Positions 7,674-16,043 of a stretch of 64,000 nucleotides of DNA are shown here, piece by piece; positions within the stretch are counted from its first letter, which is position 1, and each line of letters begins with the position of its first letter. The stretch is taken from assembly GCF_021631985.1 (NCBI RefSeq), contig NZ_CP070225.1, positions 3,348,001 through 3,412,000 on the forward strand, read 5' to 3'. The DNA is from Sandaracinus amylolyticus. GTDB taxonomy: Bacteria > Myxococcota_A > Polyangia > Polyangiales > Sandaracinaceae. Below the pieces are notes generated by a model. That model did not search any database and was not told where the DNA came from. It saw nothing but the letters and a program-made list of their open reading frames with translations. Made by a program: the position numbers and the translations under genes.

Positions 7674-9497
7674 ATGGCCTCGACGCCTCGCGCCAAGAAG
7701 CGCCGGGACACCGAGGGTGTGCTCGGCATTGCGAGCCTCGCTGTGCTCGCGGCGATCGTCGCCACCATCGCGCTCTTCCTGCCGCCCATGCCGACGCATC
7801 CCGCGTTCGCCGGTGCCGGCCACGAGGAGCCGCAGCGCGGCGGCACCTTCGTCGCGTTCCACGAGTCCGACGTCGCCGGGTTCGATCCGCTCGTCGAGTG
7901 GAACGCGATCTCGAACGTCGGGCTCAAGCTCTTGTTCGAGGGGCTCGTCGAGCACGACTCCGACCTAAACATCGTGCCGCGCCTCGCGCGCGAGCTCCCG
8001 ACCGTCAGCGACGACGGGCTCGTCTACACGTTCCGGCTGCGCGACGACGTGCGCTTCCACCACGGGCGCGCGCTCGTCGGCGACGACGTGCGGTGGTCGC
8101 TCGAGCACATGCTGCACCCCGACACCGCATCGCCGGGCGCGACGTTCTTCTCGTTGATCGACGGGTTCGATGCCTACCGGGCGCGCAGCGCCGAGCACGT
8201 GAGCGGCATCCGGGTGATCGACGAGCACACGATCGAGATCCGTCTGTCGCGCCCCGATCAGGCGTTCCTGCACTCGATGGCGATGACGTTCGCGTTCCCG
8301 GTGCCGCGCGAGAACTACGAGCGCTGGGGCACGGAGGTCGGGCAGCACCCGGTCGGCACCGGCGCGTTCGAGCTCGAAGAGTGGGAAGCGGGCGTGCGCG
8401 TCTCGTTCCGGCGCAACGACGACTTCTATCGCGAGGGCGAGCCCTACCTCGATCGCCTGGTGCTCGAGCTGAACCTCGGGCGCGGCCCCGCGTTCATGCG
8501 CTTCCTCGCGGGCGACGTGGATCACATCCATCGCTTCACGCCGACCGACTACCTCTGGTTCCGACGCCAGAGCGCGTGGCAGCCCCACGCGGTCACGCAC
8601 GCCCAGGTCGACATCTGGGGCATCGAGATGAACACCGAGCTCGAGCCCTTCACGAACCGTCACGTGCGTCGCGCGGTCGGGTTCGCGATGGATCGCGATC
8701 GCTGGAACCGTCAGCGCGCGGGACGACTGCGCACCATCGGTCAGCCGATCCCCGAGACGCTGCGCGCCCACGATCCGAACCTGCCGGGCGCGCAGGTGCA
8801 CGACGTGGCGCGCGCTCGCGAAGAGATGGCGCTCGCCGGGCATCCGGTGCGCTGCACGCCGCGCGGCGTAGGCGTCGAGGGCGAGGACTGCGTCGCCGAG
8901 GGGCTCGACGAGGAGCTCGATCTCTGGATCGGCGAAGGCCCGACCGGTCAGGCGTACGGGGTGCTCGCGCAGCAGGATCTCGCGACCATCGGCATCCGCG
9001 CGCGGCTGCGTCCGGTGTCGTTCCCGGTCTACCTCGAGCAGACCGGAAGACCGCGCACCGCGACGATGCTCTTCGGCGGTTGGTCGATGGACTTCCCCGA
9101 TCCCGCGAGCATGCTCGAGCCGCTCTACCACTCGCGCTCGGCGAGCGAGACCAGCTCGAGCAATCGCGCGTTCTATCGCAACCCCGAGCTCGATCGTGTG
9201 CTCGACGACGCGCGTGTGGAGCGCGATCCCGAGCGGCGCATCGCGCTCTATCGCGAGGCCTCGCGCATCCTCGTCGACGACTCGCCGTGGGCGTGGCTGT
9301 TCTCGAACACGAAGTACGAGGCCTGGCAGCCCTACGTGCGCAACTTCCGCCCGAACCCGGTGTGGGACGAGATGTATCGCGACGTGTGGCTGGATTTGCC
9401 GCGACGTCGCGTGGCGCGCGCGCTCGATCGTGCGGGCGCTCGGTCGTTCGCGGCGCTCGCGCCTCTCGGTGGGCGACGAGGCGGGGGCGCACGATGA
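7674..9497 (+). CDS. Peptide ABC transporter substrate-binding protein, membrane-anchored
   Basis: 607 aa, SBP family 5 (OppA/DppA). Family landmarks are RGGTFVAFHESDVAGFDPL, LKLLFEGLVEHDSDLNIVPRLAREL, TFRLRDDVRFHHGRALVGDDVRWSLEHML, GTGAFELEEWEAG and the late FRPNPVWDEMYRDVW. Unusually the N-terminus is not a lipoprotein signal. A charged start (TPRAKKRRDTEG) is followed by one long hydrophobic helix (about residues 17-37) with no Cys and no clear cleavage site, so the protein is probably tethered to the inner membrane facing the periplasm. It lies between the two permease genes and overlaps the next one by ATGA. Ligand specificity cannot be read; it could be a nickel or heme binder rather than a peptide binder. 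Confidence 0.9.
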   Translation: MASTPRAKKRRDTEGVLGIASLAVLAAIVATIALFLPPMPTHPAFAGAGHEEPQRGGTFVAFHESDVAGFDPLVEWNAISNVGLKLLFEGLVEHDSDLNIVPRLARELPTVSDDGLVYTFRLRDDVRFHHGRALVGDDVRWSLEHMLHPDTASPGATFFSLIDGFDAYRARSAEHVSGIRVIDEHTIEIRLSRPDQAFLHSMAMTFAFPVPRENYERWGTEVGQHPVGTGAFELEEWEAGVRVSFRRNDDFYREGEPYLDRLVLELNLGRGPAFMRFLAGDVDHIHRFTPTDYLWFRRQSAWQPHAVTHAQVDIWGIEMNTELEPFTNRHVRRAVGFAMDRDRWNRQRAGRLRTIGQPIPETLRAHDPNLPGAQVHDVARAREEMALAGHPVRCTPRGVGVEGEDCVAEGLDEELDLWIGEGPTGQAYGVLAQQDLATIGIRARLRPVSFPVYLEQTGRPRTATMLFGGWSMDFPDPASMLEPLYHSRSASETSSSNRAFYRNPELDRVLDDARVERDPERRIALYREASRILVDDSPWAWLFSNTKYEAWQPYVRNFRPNPVWDEMYRDVWLDLPRRRVARALDRAGARSFAALAPLGGRRGGGAR

Positions 9498-10435
9498 CGT
9501 CGCTGCTCGCGCGAAGGCTGCTGCGCGGCGTGCTCGTGGTGTGGGCCGCCGTGAGCCTGGTGTTCCTGCTCGCGCATGGCGCGGGCGATCCCGCGGTCTC
9601 GATGCTCGGTGCGCGCGCGACGCCGGAGCGGGTCCGCGAGTTCAACGCGGCGCACGGGCTCGATGCGCCGCTTCACGAGCAGTACGCGCGGTTCTGGGGC
9701 GGCGTGCTGACGGGCGATCTCGGGACGTCGTGGCGCGACGAGCAGCCGGTCGCGCGTGTGCTCGGGACGCGCCTGCCGCGCACGATGCTGCTCGGCGGGA
9801 TCGCGCTCGCGCTCGAGGTGATGATCGGGCTCGGCATCGGCACCCTCGCGGCGCTGCGTCGCAACGGGCCGCTCGACACGCTGGTGATGGCGATCGCGTT
9901 CCTCGGCATCAGCGCGCCGACGTTCCTCACGGGGCTGGTGTTCCTGCAGATCTTCGCGTTCCGGCTCGGCTGGTTCCCGGTGGGCGGATACGGCGTCGAC
10001 GCGCTCGATCACGTGCGCCACGCGATGCTCCCGGCGCTCACGCTCGCGATCGTCGGCGCCGCGACCTACGCGCGCATCATGCGGAGCGAGATGATCGAGA
10101 CGCTGCGCCAGGACTACGTGCGCACCGCGCGCGCGAAGGGCCTCTCGCCGATCCACGTGGTGCGTCACGCGTTCCGGAACGCGCTGCTGCCGATCGTCAC
10201 GCTGCTCGGTCTCTCGACGCCGCTGCTCGTCTCGGGCGCGGTGATCACGGAGACGATCTACGGCTGGCCCGGCGTGGGCCGGCTCGCGGTGGAGTCGATC
10301 TCGAGCGGCGACGTCCCCATCCTGCTCGGCGTCGTGCTCGTCGCATCGATCGCGGTGCAGCTCGGCAACCTCGGCGCCGACCTCGCGGTGGCGCGCCTCG
10401 ACCCGCGCATCCGCCTCGACGGCGGCTCCCGCTGA
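9494..10435 (+). CDS. Peptide ABC transporter permease, OppB/DppB type
   Basis: 313 aa inner-membrane permease. It begins with LLARRLLRGVLVVWAAVSLVFLL, the hallmark first helix of OppB/DppB, followed by the periplasmic region with GLDAPLHEQYARFWGGVLTGDLGTSW. The EAA motif is DYVRTARAKGLSPIHVVRHAFRNALLP, and the GAVITETIYGWPGVGRL segment is highly conserved. It overlaps the binding-protein gene by 4 nt (ATGA), so it is translationally coupled, and is the last gene of the operon. The stop is embedded in TGAGGAGC, a context shared with asnS in this window. Confidence 0.93.
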   Translation: MTSLLARRLLRGVLVVWAAVSLVFLLAHGAGDPAVSMLGARATPERVREFNAAHGLDAPLHEQYARFWGGVLTGDLGTSWRDEQPVARVLGTRLPRTMLLGGIALALEVMIGLGIGTLAALRRNGPLDTLVMAIAFLGISAPTFLTGLVFLQIFAFRLGWFPVGGYGVDALDHVRHAMLPALTLAIVGAATYARIMRSEMIETLRQDYVRTARAKGLSPIHVVRHAFRNALLPIVTLLGLSTPLLVSGAVITETIYGWPGVGRLAVESISSGDVPILLGVVLVASIAVQLGNLGADLAVARLDPRIRLDGGSR

Positions 10436-10500
10436 GGAGCTTCGAGATCACTCGTTCGAAGCCTGGACACGGCCGATCGGGATCTCGAACGACGCGCGGC

Positions 10501-10748
10501 GATTCGAAATCCGATCGTCAGTACCGGAGATACCAGCCTCCGATTTGAAATCGCCTGGTCGGTACTCGAGATACCGAGTCCCAGATTTCAAATCTTGGAG
10601 TCGGTACCGGAGATACCGAAGGCAGATTTCAAATCGTGGAGTCGGTACCGGAGATACCGAAGGCAGATTTCAAATCTTGGAGTCGGTACCGGAGATACCG
10701 AGACTCCGATTCGAAATCGCTCACCCAGTACTGCGGTACCCGTCGCGC
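10501..10748. repeat. Six-copy 41/42-bp tandem array of double palindromes
   Basis: Units start at 10501, 10542, 10584, 10625, 10666 and 10708 (periods 41, 42, 41, 41, 42). Each unit holds an 11-bp palindrome GATTTNAAATC (GATTCGAAATC in the outer copies), a 6-nt spacer such as TTGGAG, and an imperfect inverted repeat TCGGTA-N7-TACCGA. The three central units are nearly identical and the outer ones have drifted. The period is not a multiple of three, so it is non-coding. It occupies the gap between the oppB-like stop and the converging Cys-rich lipoprotein gene. Confidence 0.9.
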
Positions 10749-10765
10749 GTTCCGAGGGAGAATTT

Positions 10766-10928
10766 CTGAGGAGAGCAGGAGGGTTAGGAAGACCACGACG
10801 ATTGGCGTCGTCGTTGATCCCGCCGCGCCCAGAGCTCCCGACTCCAGGATCTTCCAGGAACGGCGCGCGCTTCGAGGAGCGAGAAAGACCCATCCACGTG
10901 GTCTTCCTAACCCTCCTGACTTCCTCAG
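10766..10928. repeat. Long inverted repeat of the CTGAGGA family
   Basis: Left arm 10766-10797 begins CTGAGGAGAGCAGGAGG and continues through TTAGGAAGACCACG. Right arm 10897-10928 is its reverse complement with about three mismatches over 32 nt. The 99-nt interior is GC-rich and holds no recognisable gene. This could form a long hairpin in RNA from either strand. Confidence 0.85.
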
Positions 10929-10978
10929 AAGATCCGATCGCGCGGGCGCGCGCGGCGAGGAGCGAGGAGACCCACTCA

Positions 10979-11011
10979 CGTGGTCTTCCTCGCTCCTCCT
11001 GCTTTCCTCAG
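10979..11011. repeat. Second copy of the right-arm CTGAGGA-family repeat
   Basis: CGTGGTCTTCCTCGCTCC followed by TCCTGCTTTCCTCAG, the same orientation and nearly the same sequence as the right arm at 10897-10928. The flanks also match (GA/AATCCGA-CGCG). It lies 82 bp after the first. Confidence 0.8.
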
Positions 11012-11039
11012 AGAATCCGACCGCGCGGCGAGGAGCAAG

Positions 11040-11074
11040 GTGGTCTTCCTCGCTCCTCCTGCTCTCCTGATCAG
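11040..11074. repeat. Third copy, fused to the stop codon of the Cys-rich gene
   Basis: GTGGTCTTCCTCGCTCC then TCCTGCTCTCCTGATCAG, 60 bp after the second copy. Its end (11071-11073) is the complement of the stop codon of the minus-strand Cys-rich lipoprotein gene, so the repeat begins exactly at that gene's stop. Confidence 0.8.
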
Positions 11075-13053
11075 AAGCCGACGCAGCTGCCGCCCACGCA
11101 GATCTGCAGCCCGCTGCAGCGCGTGCCGCACCCGCCGCAGTTGTTGCGATCGCGCTCCGTGTTGACGCAGCGGCCGCCGCACAGCGAGGTCGGGGGCGCG
11201 CACGCGCACGAGCCGCCGATGCACGAGAGCGTCGGTCCGCACTCGCGACGGCACGCGCCGCAGTGCAGCGGGCTCGTCGTGATGTCGGTGCAGAACCCGT
11301 CGCAGATGATCAGCGAGCCGGGGCAACGGCACGCACTACCGCTGCACGGGATGCCGTCGGGGCACGTCGTGCCGCAGTCGCCGCAGTTGTCGGGGTCGAT
11401 GCTGGTGTCGACGCACTCCGTACCGCAGAGCTCGCGATCCGGCGGGCACTCCGCGATGCGGCACATGCCCATGTCGCAGACCTCGTCCGCGTCGCAGACG
11501 TTGCCGCAGCCGCCGCAGTTGTTCGCGTCGGTCTGGGGATCGACGCACGACGCGCCGCAGGTGATGCGCGGCGCGGGGCACGGCGTGCCGCACATGCCGC
11601 CGGTGCACACCGCGCCCAGCGGGCACGTCAGGCCGCAGCCACCGCAGTTGCGCGGATCGGTCGACGGATCGACGCAGCCCGAGCCGCACTCGAGCAGCGG
11701 CGGATCACAGAGCGGACGGCACGTCCCCTCCTGACACGAGCTGCCCGCCGCACACGCGTTGCCGCACATCCCGCAGTTCGCGTCGTCGCTCTGCGGATCG
11801 ATGCACTCGTCGCCGCACTGGAGGCGCGGCGGCATGCAGCGCGTGTCGACGCAGCGGCCCGCGTCGCAGATCTCGCCGGTCGCGCACGCGCGCCCGCACG
11901 CCCCGCAGTTCTCGGGATCGGTCGCGAGGTTCTCGCAGCCGGTCGTGCACAGCGACTCGCCGGGATCGCAGGGCAGGAAGCAGGTGCCGCGGCTGCAGAT
12001 CTCACCGGTCGCGCAGCGTCGCCCGCACGCCCCGCAGTTCGAGGGATCGATGCGGAAGTCCGTGCACGCGCCCATGCACTCGACGAGCGGCGCGCGGCAG
12101 GTGCGCACGCACGAGCCGAACTGGCAGAGCTCGTCCGCCGCGCAGACGTTGCCGCACCCGCCGCAGTTCCGGGGATCGGTCGTCACGTTCACGCAGGTGC
12201 CGCCGCAGCGCTCGGTCGGGAACGGGCACTCCGCGAAGCAGGTGCCGAGCACGCAGCCCGCGCCCGCGGGGCACGCGTCGCCGCAGTCGCCGCAGTGACC
12301 GGGATCGGTCTGGGTGTCGACGCAGTCCTCGCCGCAGAGCGTGCGCGGCGCGGTGCAGGTCGCGGCGCAGACGCCCGCGTTGCACACGCTGCCCGCGGGG
12401 CAGTCCATGCCGCAGGTGCCGCAGTTCTCGGGATCGCTGCGCACGTCGACGCAGACGCCGTCACAGTCGCGCAGCGGCGCTTCGCACTCGCCGCGGCACT
12501 CGCCACCGCTGCAGCGCTCCTCGTCACCGCAGGTGTTGCCGCACTCGCCGCAGTTCGCGGGGTCGTTGCGGAGGTCGACGCACGCGCCGTCGCAGATCGC
12601 GAGACCGGGATCGCACACCGCGCGGCACTCGCCGCCGGTGCACTGCGAGCCCTCGGGGCAGATCAGGCCGCACTCGCCGCAGTTGAGCTCGTCGGTCTGC
12701 AGATCGACGCAGCCGCCCGCGCACTCGCTGCGCGGCGGCGTGCACGAGTCGCTGCACTCGCCGTCGTCGCAGACGAGGCCGTCGTCGCAGCTCGAGAAGC
12801 ACGCGCCGCAGTGCTCGGGGTCGCTGAACGGATCGACGCAGCGCTCGCCGCAGCGGACGAGATCGTCGGGGCACGTCGGCGGGCCCGCATCACCGGCGTC
12901 TCCCGCGTCGCGCGCGGCGTCGACGGCACCGTCGAATGGAGGCCCCGCGTCCATGCCGGGCTCGGGGACTGTAATCAGCGTGGTGCGGCCGCACGCAGAT
13001 GCGACGAGGAGGACGCACATCGAAGCGACCGAGCGGGCGAAGCGAGGCGACAT
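11071..13053 (-). CDS. Lipoprotein with 14 eight-cysteine repeats
   Basis: 660 aa. The signal peptide ends in ASAC, so this is a lipoprotein; a short Asp/Ala/Gly linker follows. The rest is 14 consecutive repeats of about 43 residues, each with eight Cys in the order C-x3-C, NC-x2-C-x3-C, C, C, C, and the core signature DPxNCGxCGxxC. This matches the Cys-rich repeat family found in Myxococcus and relatives (MXAN_6577-like). Each repeat is probably a disulfide-stapled module, forming a long rod on the cell surface. No catalytic motif is seen. The ATG at 13053 is chosen because the signal peptide starts there; the upstream in-frame start adds 12 Arg-rich residues. AGGA lies upstream. Confidence 0.88.
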   Translation of the reverse strand: MSPRFARSVASMCVLLVASACGRTTLITVPEPGMDAGPPFDGAVDAARDAGDAGDAGPPTCPDDLVRCGERCVDPFSDPEHCGACFSSCDDGLVCDDGECSDSCTPPRSECAGGCVDLQTDELNCGECGLICPEGSQCTGGECRAVCDPGLAICDGACVDLRNDPANCGECGNTCGDEERCSGGECRGECEAPLRDCDGVCVDVRSDPENCGTCGMDCPAGSVCNAGVCAATCTAPRTLCGEDCVDTQTDPGHCGDCGDACPAGAGCVLGTCFAECPFPTERCGGTCVNVTTDPRNCGGCGNVCAADELCQFGSCVRTCRAPLVECMGACTDFRIDPSNCGACGRRCATGEICSRGTCFLPCDPGESLCTTGCENLATDPENCGACGRACATGEICDAGRCVDTRCMPPRLQCGDECIDPQSDDANCGMCGNACAAGSSCQEGTCRPLCDPPLLECGSGCVDPSTDPRNCGGCGLTCPLGAVCTGGMCGTPCPAPRITCGASCVDPQTDANNCGGCGNVCDADEVCDMGMCRIAECPPDRELCGTECVDTSIDPDNCGDCGTTCPDGIPCSGSACRCPGSLIICDGFCTDITTSPLHCGACRRECGPTLSCIGGSCACAPPTSLCGGRCVNTERDRNNCGGCGTRCSGLQICVGGSCVGF

Positions 13054-13135
13054 GGCGAGAATCCTGCGCGCTGGACGGCGCGTGCTCAAGAGACCGCGCG
13101 TGGACGCGTCGTCCCACGCGCACCGGGCGCATGCG

Positions 13136-14110
13136 TCAGCGCTTGCGCGGACGGAGCGGGAACACCTTGCGATCCCCCTCGTGACGCGCGGGGAGAACCT
13201 CGAGGAAATCGAGGCGGATCACCTTGCGAACGCCCGACGGGAGCCGGATGCGCAGCCCACCGTCCTCGTCCTCTCCCTCGACACGGCAGAGGCCGAACTG
13301 ACGGTGATCGACGTAGTCGCCCTTCTGCGGGATCGGCTCGTCGAGGAACGACGTGTCGCGCTCGCGCGCCTCGGGGATCGGCACCGCCTTGGGCGTCGTG
13401 ATGTCCGGGATCAGCGGCGGCGGGCCCTGCGGCGCGCGGCGCGCGGGCATCGCGGCGGCGCGCTTCTCGGCCTCCTGCGACACCGCGGCCGCGACCGCCC
13501 ACGACACGCCGCCTCCGGTCGCGGCCGTCGGCGCGGCGGACACGGGGCTCGACGAAGGATGCTCCTCCTCGTCTTCGTCCTCGTCCGCTGCCGCGATCAC
13601 CGCCGCGGGCTTCGGCCGCGCGAGCTCCTGCGTCCGCTCGCCGCTGCGCGCGAACACGCCGCGCACGCTCGAGCCCTTGAACAGCGAGAGACCGGTCGCG
13701 GCCTCCTCGTCGCGCTCGAGCCGCACGTCCTCGTAGACGTCGAACGCGAACTCGAGCGCGTACACGCGGGCCGACGCGACCGCGCCGCCGAGCGTCTCGA
13801 ACGTGCCCGGCCCGGTCTGCCGCGCGACCATCACGCTCAGCTGCACCCAGGGCGGCCCGTTGCGGATCGAGACGTTGCCCTCGAGCGAGAGCACGGTGAG
13901 CGGACCTTCCACGCGACGCGGCGCGCGCCACGCCTCGCGCTCGGGATCCCACTCCGTGAGCTCCACCCACTCGAGCATGCCCGCGCCGTGGATCCACGCG
14001 GCGCGCACGCGCTCGTGCTCGCAGAGCTGACGAAGGGTGGCGATCACCTCTTCGCCGCGCTCGAGCCGTCCCACGAAGCGACGCGCGATGCGGCTCTCGA
14101 AGACGATCAT
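13136..14110 (-). CDS. PPC (DUF296) domain protein with barrel-like C-terminus
   Basis: 324 aa, cytoplasmic. Residues 1 to about 135 match the PPC/DUF296 fold: [40 protein letters not shown], then [27 protein letters not shown] and [21 protein letters not shown]. These domains form trimers and occur in AT-hook DNA-binding proteins of plants and in bacteria. A disordered Ala/Pro/Glu linker (about 165-260) follows. The last 55 residues, [21 protein letters not shown]...[18 protein letters not shown], resemble a small beta-barrel of CarD/Tudor style (GDYVxHxxxGxxRV); that comparison is mine and unproven. A TATGCG hexamer lies 9 nt upstream of the ATG. Divergent from asnS. Confidence 0.78.
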   Translation of the reverse strand: MIVFESRIARRFVGRLERGEEVIATLRQLCEHERVRAAWIHGAGMLEWVELTEWDPEREAWRAPRRVEGPLTVLSLEGNVSIRNGPPWVQLSVMVARQTGPGTFETLGGAVASARVYALEFAFDVYEDVRLERDEEAATGLSLFKGSSVRGVFARSGERTQELARPKPAAVIAAADEDEDEEEHPSSSPVSAAPTAATGGGVSWAVAAAVSQEAEKRAAAMPARRAPQGPPPLIPDITTPKAVPIPEARERDTSFLDEPIPQKGDYVDHRQFGLCRVEGEDEDGGLRIRLPSGVRKVIRLDFLEVLPARHEGDRKVFPLRPRKR

Positions 14111-14157
14111 GCGCGGCAGCGCATAGCACCACCCTCGCCAAGCGCCACGACGCGCGG

Positions 14158-14163
14158 TACAAG
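14158..14163 (+). promoter_or_regulatory. -10 element of asnS (leaderless)
   Basis: TACAAG, 7 nt before the asnS ATG, with TCGCCA at 14135-14140 as a weak -35 at 17-nt spacing. No Shine-Dalgarno is present. The PPC-protein promoter (TATGCG, complement of 14120-14125) is divergent and close by. Confidence 0.4.
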
Positions 14164-14170
14164 CCGCGGC

Positions 14171-15472
14171 ATGTCGTCGAAGGTCGTTCGCATCGAAGAG
14201 CTCGGCGCCCACGTGGGCGAGAAGGTCACGCTCCAGGGCTGGCTCTACAACAAGCGCTCGAGCGGCAAGCTGCACTTCCTCGAGCTGCGTGACGGCAGCG
14301 GCATCTGCCAGTGCGTGGTGTTCAAGGGCGAGGTCTCGCCCGAGCTCTTCGGGCGCGCCGATCACCTCACGCAGGAGACCAGCCTCCGCGTGACGGGCAC
14401 CGTGCGCGAGCACGGCAAGCTGAAGGGCACGTTCGAGGTCGGCGTCGCGGAGCTCGAGGTGCTGGCGGAGCCGGCGCGCGAGTATCCGATCTCGCCGAAG
14501 GAGCACGGCACCGACTTCCTGATGGACAACCGCCACCTCTGGCTGCGCAGCAAGCGCCAGTGGGCGATCCTCCGGGTGCGCGCGGAGATCGTCGCGGCGG
14601 TGCGCGACTACTTCGACTCGAACGGGTTCACGCTCGTCGACGCCCCGATCTTCACGCCCAACGCGTGCGAGGGGACGAGCAACCTCTTCAGCACCGACTA
14701 TCACGGCGACCCGGCGTACCTCACGCAGTCGGGCCAGCTCTACATGGAGGCCGCGGCCGCGGCGCTCGGCAAGGCGTACTGCTTCGGCCCGACGTTCCGC
14801 GCCGAGAAGAGCAAGACGCGCCGGCACCTCGCGGAGTTCTGGATGGTCGAGCCCGAGGTCGCGTTCCTCGATCTCGACGGCGACATGGATCTCGCCGAGG
14901 ACTTCCTGGTGAGCGTCGTGTCGCGCGTGCTCGACAAGCGCCGCAAGGAGCTGGAGATCCTCGAGCGCGACACCAAGCCGCTCGAGCGCGTGCAGAAGCC
15001 CTTCCCGCGCATCCGCTACCACGAGGCGATCGAGATCCTCCGCAAGGCGGGCCACGACGCGAAGATCGGCGACGACTTCGGCGGCGACGAGGAGACGGTG
15101 ATCTCGCAGGGCTTCGATCGGCCCGTGATGGTCCACCGCTATCCGATCGACCTGAAGGCGTTCTACTTCAAGCGCGACCCCAAGGACCTCTCGCTCGCGC
15201 TCAACATGGACGTGCTCGCGCCCGAGGGCTACGGCGAGGTCATCGGCGGCGGTCAGCGCGAAGAGGACCTGAGCAAGCTCGAGCAGTCGATCGACGTGCA
15301 CAAGCTCCCGCGCGAAGCGTTCGAGTGGTACCTCGACCTGCGCCGCTACGGCTCGTTCCCCCACGCGGGCTTCGGGCTCGGCATCGAGCGCACGGTCGCG
15401 TGGATCTGCGGCCTGCCCCACGTGCGCGAGACCATCCCGTTCCCGCGCATGCTGAACCGCCTGCACCCCTGA
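14171..15472 (+). CDS. asnS: Asparaginyl-tRNA synthetase
   Basis: 433 aa, cytoplasmic; charges tRNA-Asn with asparagine using ATP. Class IIb layout: an N-terminal OB-fold anticodon-binding domain ([27 protein letters not shown]), then the catalytic core with motif 2 [24 protein letters not shown] and motif 3 [17 protein letters not shown]. The [30 protein letters not shown] stretch is AsnRS-like. AsnRS rather than AspRS is preferred because the AspRS bacterial insertion domain is absent and the size fits. ATG 14171 is 7 nt after a -10-like hexamer. The stop lies in a CTGAGGAG context and a large hairpin follows. Confidence 0.95.
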   Translation: MSSKVVRIEELGAHVGEKVTLQGWLYNKRSSGKLHFLELRDGSGICQCVVFKGEVSPELFGRADHLTQETSLRVTGTVREHGKLKGTFEVGVAELEVLAEPAREYPISPKEHGTDFLMDNRHLWLRSKRQWAILRVRAEIVAAVRDYFDSNGFTLVDAPIFTPNACEGTSNLFSTDYHGDPAYLTQSGQLYMEAAAAALGKAYCFGPTFRAEKSKTRRHLAEFWMVEPEVAFLDLDGDMDLAEDFLVSVVSRVLDKRRKELEILERDTKPLERVQKPFPRIRYHEAIEILRKAGHDAKIGDDFGGDEETVISQGFDRPVMVHRYPIDLKAFYFKRDPKDLSLALNMDVLAPEGYGEVIGGGQREEDLSKLEQSIDVHKLPREAFEWYLDLRRYGSFPHAGFGLGIERTVAWICGLPHVRETIPFPRMLNRLHP

Positions 15473-15484
15473 GGAGAGTTTCCT

Positions 15485-15552
15485 CTGAGGAGAGCAGGAA
15501 GGCAGGAGGGGAGGAGAAAATCTCCTGCTTTCCTAACTTCCTGCCTCCTCAG
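15485..15552 (+). terminator. Large CTGAGGA-family hairpin after asnS
   Basis: CTGAGGAGAGCAGGAAG at the left end is mirrored by the reverse complement ending CCTGCCTCCTCAG at 15552, with further internal pairing and a central AAAAT. It starts 13 nt after the asnS stop. It belongs to the same sequence family as the repeats at 10766-11074. A transcription terminator is the simplest role; the U run after it is absent. Confidence 0.65.
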
Positions 15553-15583
15553 AAAACTCCCGACTCTCCTGTTGCTGACCGCG

Positions 15584-15634
15584 GGTCAGTGAGATATCTG
15601 ACCTCTGGTCGCTTGCGCGGACTGGTCATACCAG
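15584..15634. promoter_or_regulatory. Two dyads upstream of the Mpo1-like gene
   Basis: GGTCAG-N8-CTGACC (15584-15603) with AGATATCT nested in it, and CTGGT-CAT-ACCAG (15622-15634). They lie 30-80 bp before the GTG at 15665 and could be operator sites; no classical promoter hexamers were recognised around them. Confidence 0.4.
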
Positions 15635-15664
15635 GCCAGAACCGCTCCTGACTGGAGGTGGCGC

Positions 15665-15982
15665 GTGAAGGTTCGTCTCGACCCCGAGTGGAGCCTGCTG
15701 CTCGAGCAGTACAAGGGCGATCATCAGGATCGTCGCAACCAGCTGACGCACATGGTCGGCATCCCGATGATCCTCGCGAGCCTCCCACTCGCGATCAGCA
15801 TCGTCGGCCTGCCCGTCGCGGTCGGGCTCTTCACGGTCGGCTGGGGCTTCCAGTTCGCCGGTCATGCGTTCGAGGGCAACGACCCCGCGTTCTTCGGGGA
15901 CCGCCGCAACCTCGTGGTCGGCGTGATCTGGTGGGCGCAGAAGTCGGGCCTCATCGAGCTCGAGCACGCGGTCGCGGCCTGA
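15665..15982 (+). CDS. Mpo1-like (DUF962) membrane protein
   Basis: 105 aa. It matches the short Mpo1/YGL010w family: WSLLLEQYKGDHQDRRNQLTHMVGIPMILASLPLA at the start with the conserved H-x3-R-N-x3-H pattern, then a second helix and FQFAGHAFEGNDPAFFGDRRNLVVG. The eukaryotic member Mpo1 is a ferrous-iron dioxygenase that alpha-oxidises 2-hydroxy fatty acids, and the conserved His residues here would be its metal ligands. Two to three membrane helices are visible. GTG 15665 is fixed by a perfect GGAGG at 15654-15658. Monocistronic, as far as visible. Confidence 0.85.
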   Translation: MKVRLDPEWSLLLEQYKGDHQDRRNQLTHMVGIPMILASLPLAISIVGLPVAVGLFTVGWGFQFAGHAFEGNDPAFFGDRRNLVVGVIWWAQKSGLIELEHAVAA

Positions 15983-16043
15983 TCGAGGGTGCGCGCATTT
16001 GCCGCACTGGCAGATGCGCGCCGCGCGCTCGACAACAGCGCGC

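Noticed and set aside
7898-10435. OppB-like protein with a 530-residue N-terminal extension
   Set aside because: The extension overlaps the binding-protein gene in another frame. The permease starts at ATG 9494 with the standard ATGA overlap.
10436-11070. tRNA gene or other structured RNA gene
   Set aside because: No acceptor/T-arm pattern (GTTCGANTC with matching arms) was found. Symmetry is explained by the repeat families.
10545-11734. Open frames in the repeat-rich gap, with repeated peptides such as SRYRRYR
   Set aside because: They cross units with 41/42-bp period, so the frame shifts from copy to copy. No start signals and no conserved product.
11263-13401. Plus-strand open frame of 712 codons over the Cys-rich lipoprotein
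   Set aside because: Shadow of the Cys-repeat gene; low-complexity Ala/Arg product.
13136-15466. PPC protein read as a 776-residue fusion extending antisense through asnS
   Set aside because: The PPC domain begins at the ATG at 14110. The extension is antisense to asnS and unlike any protein.
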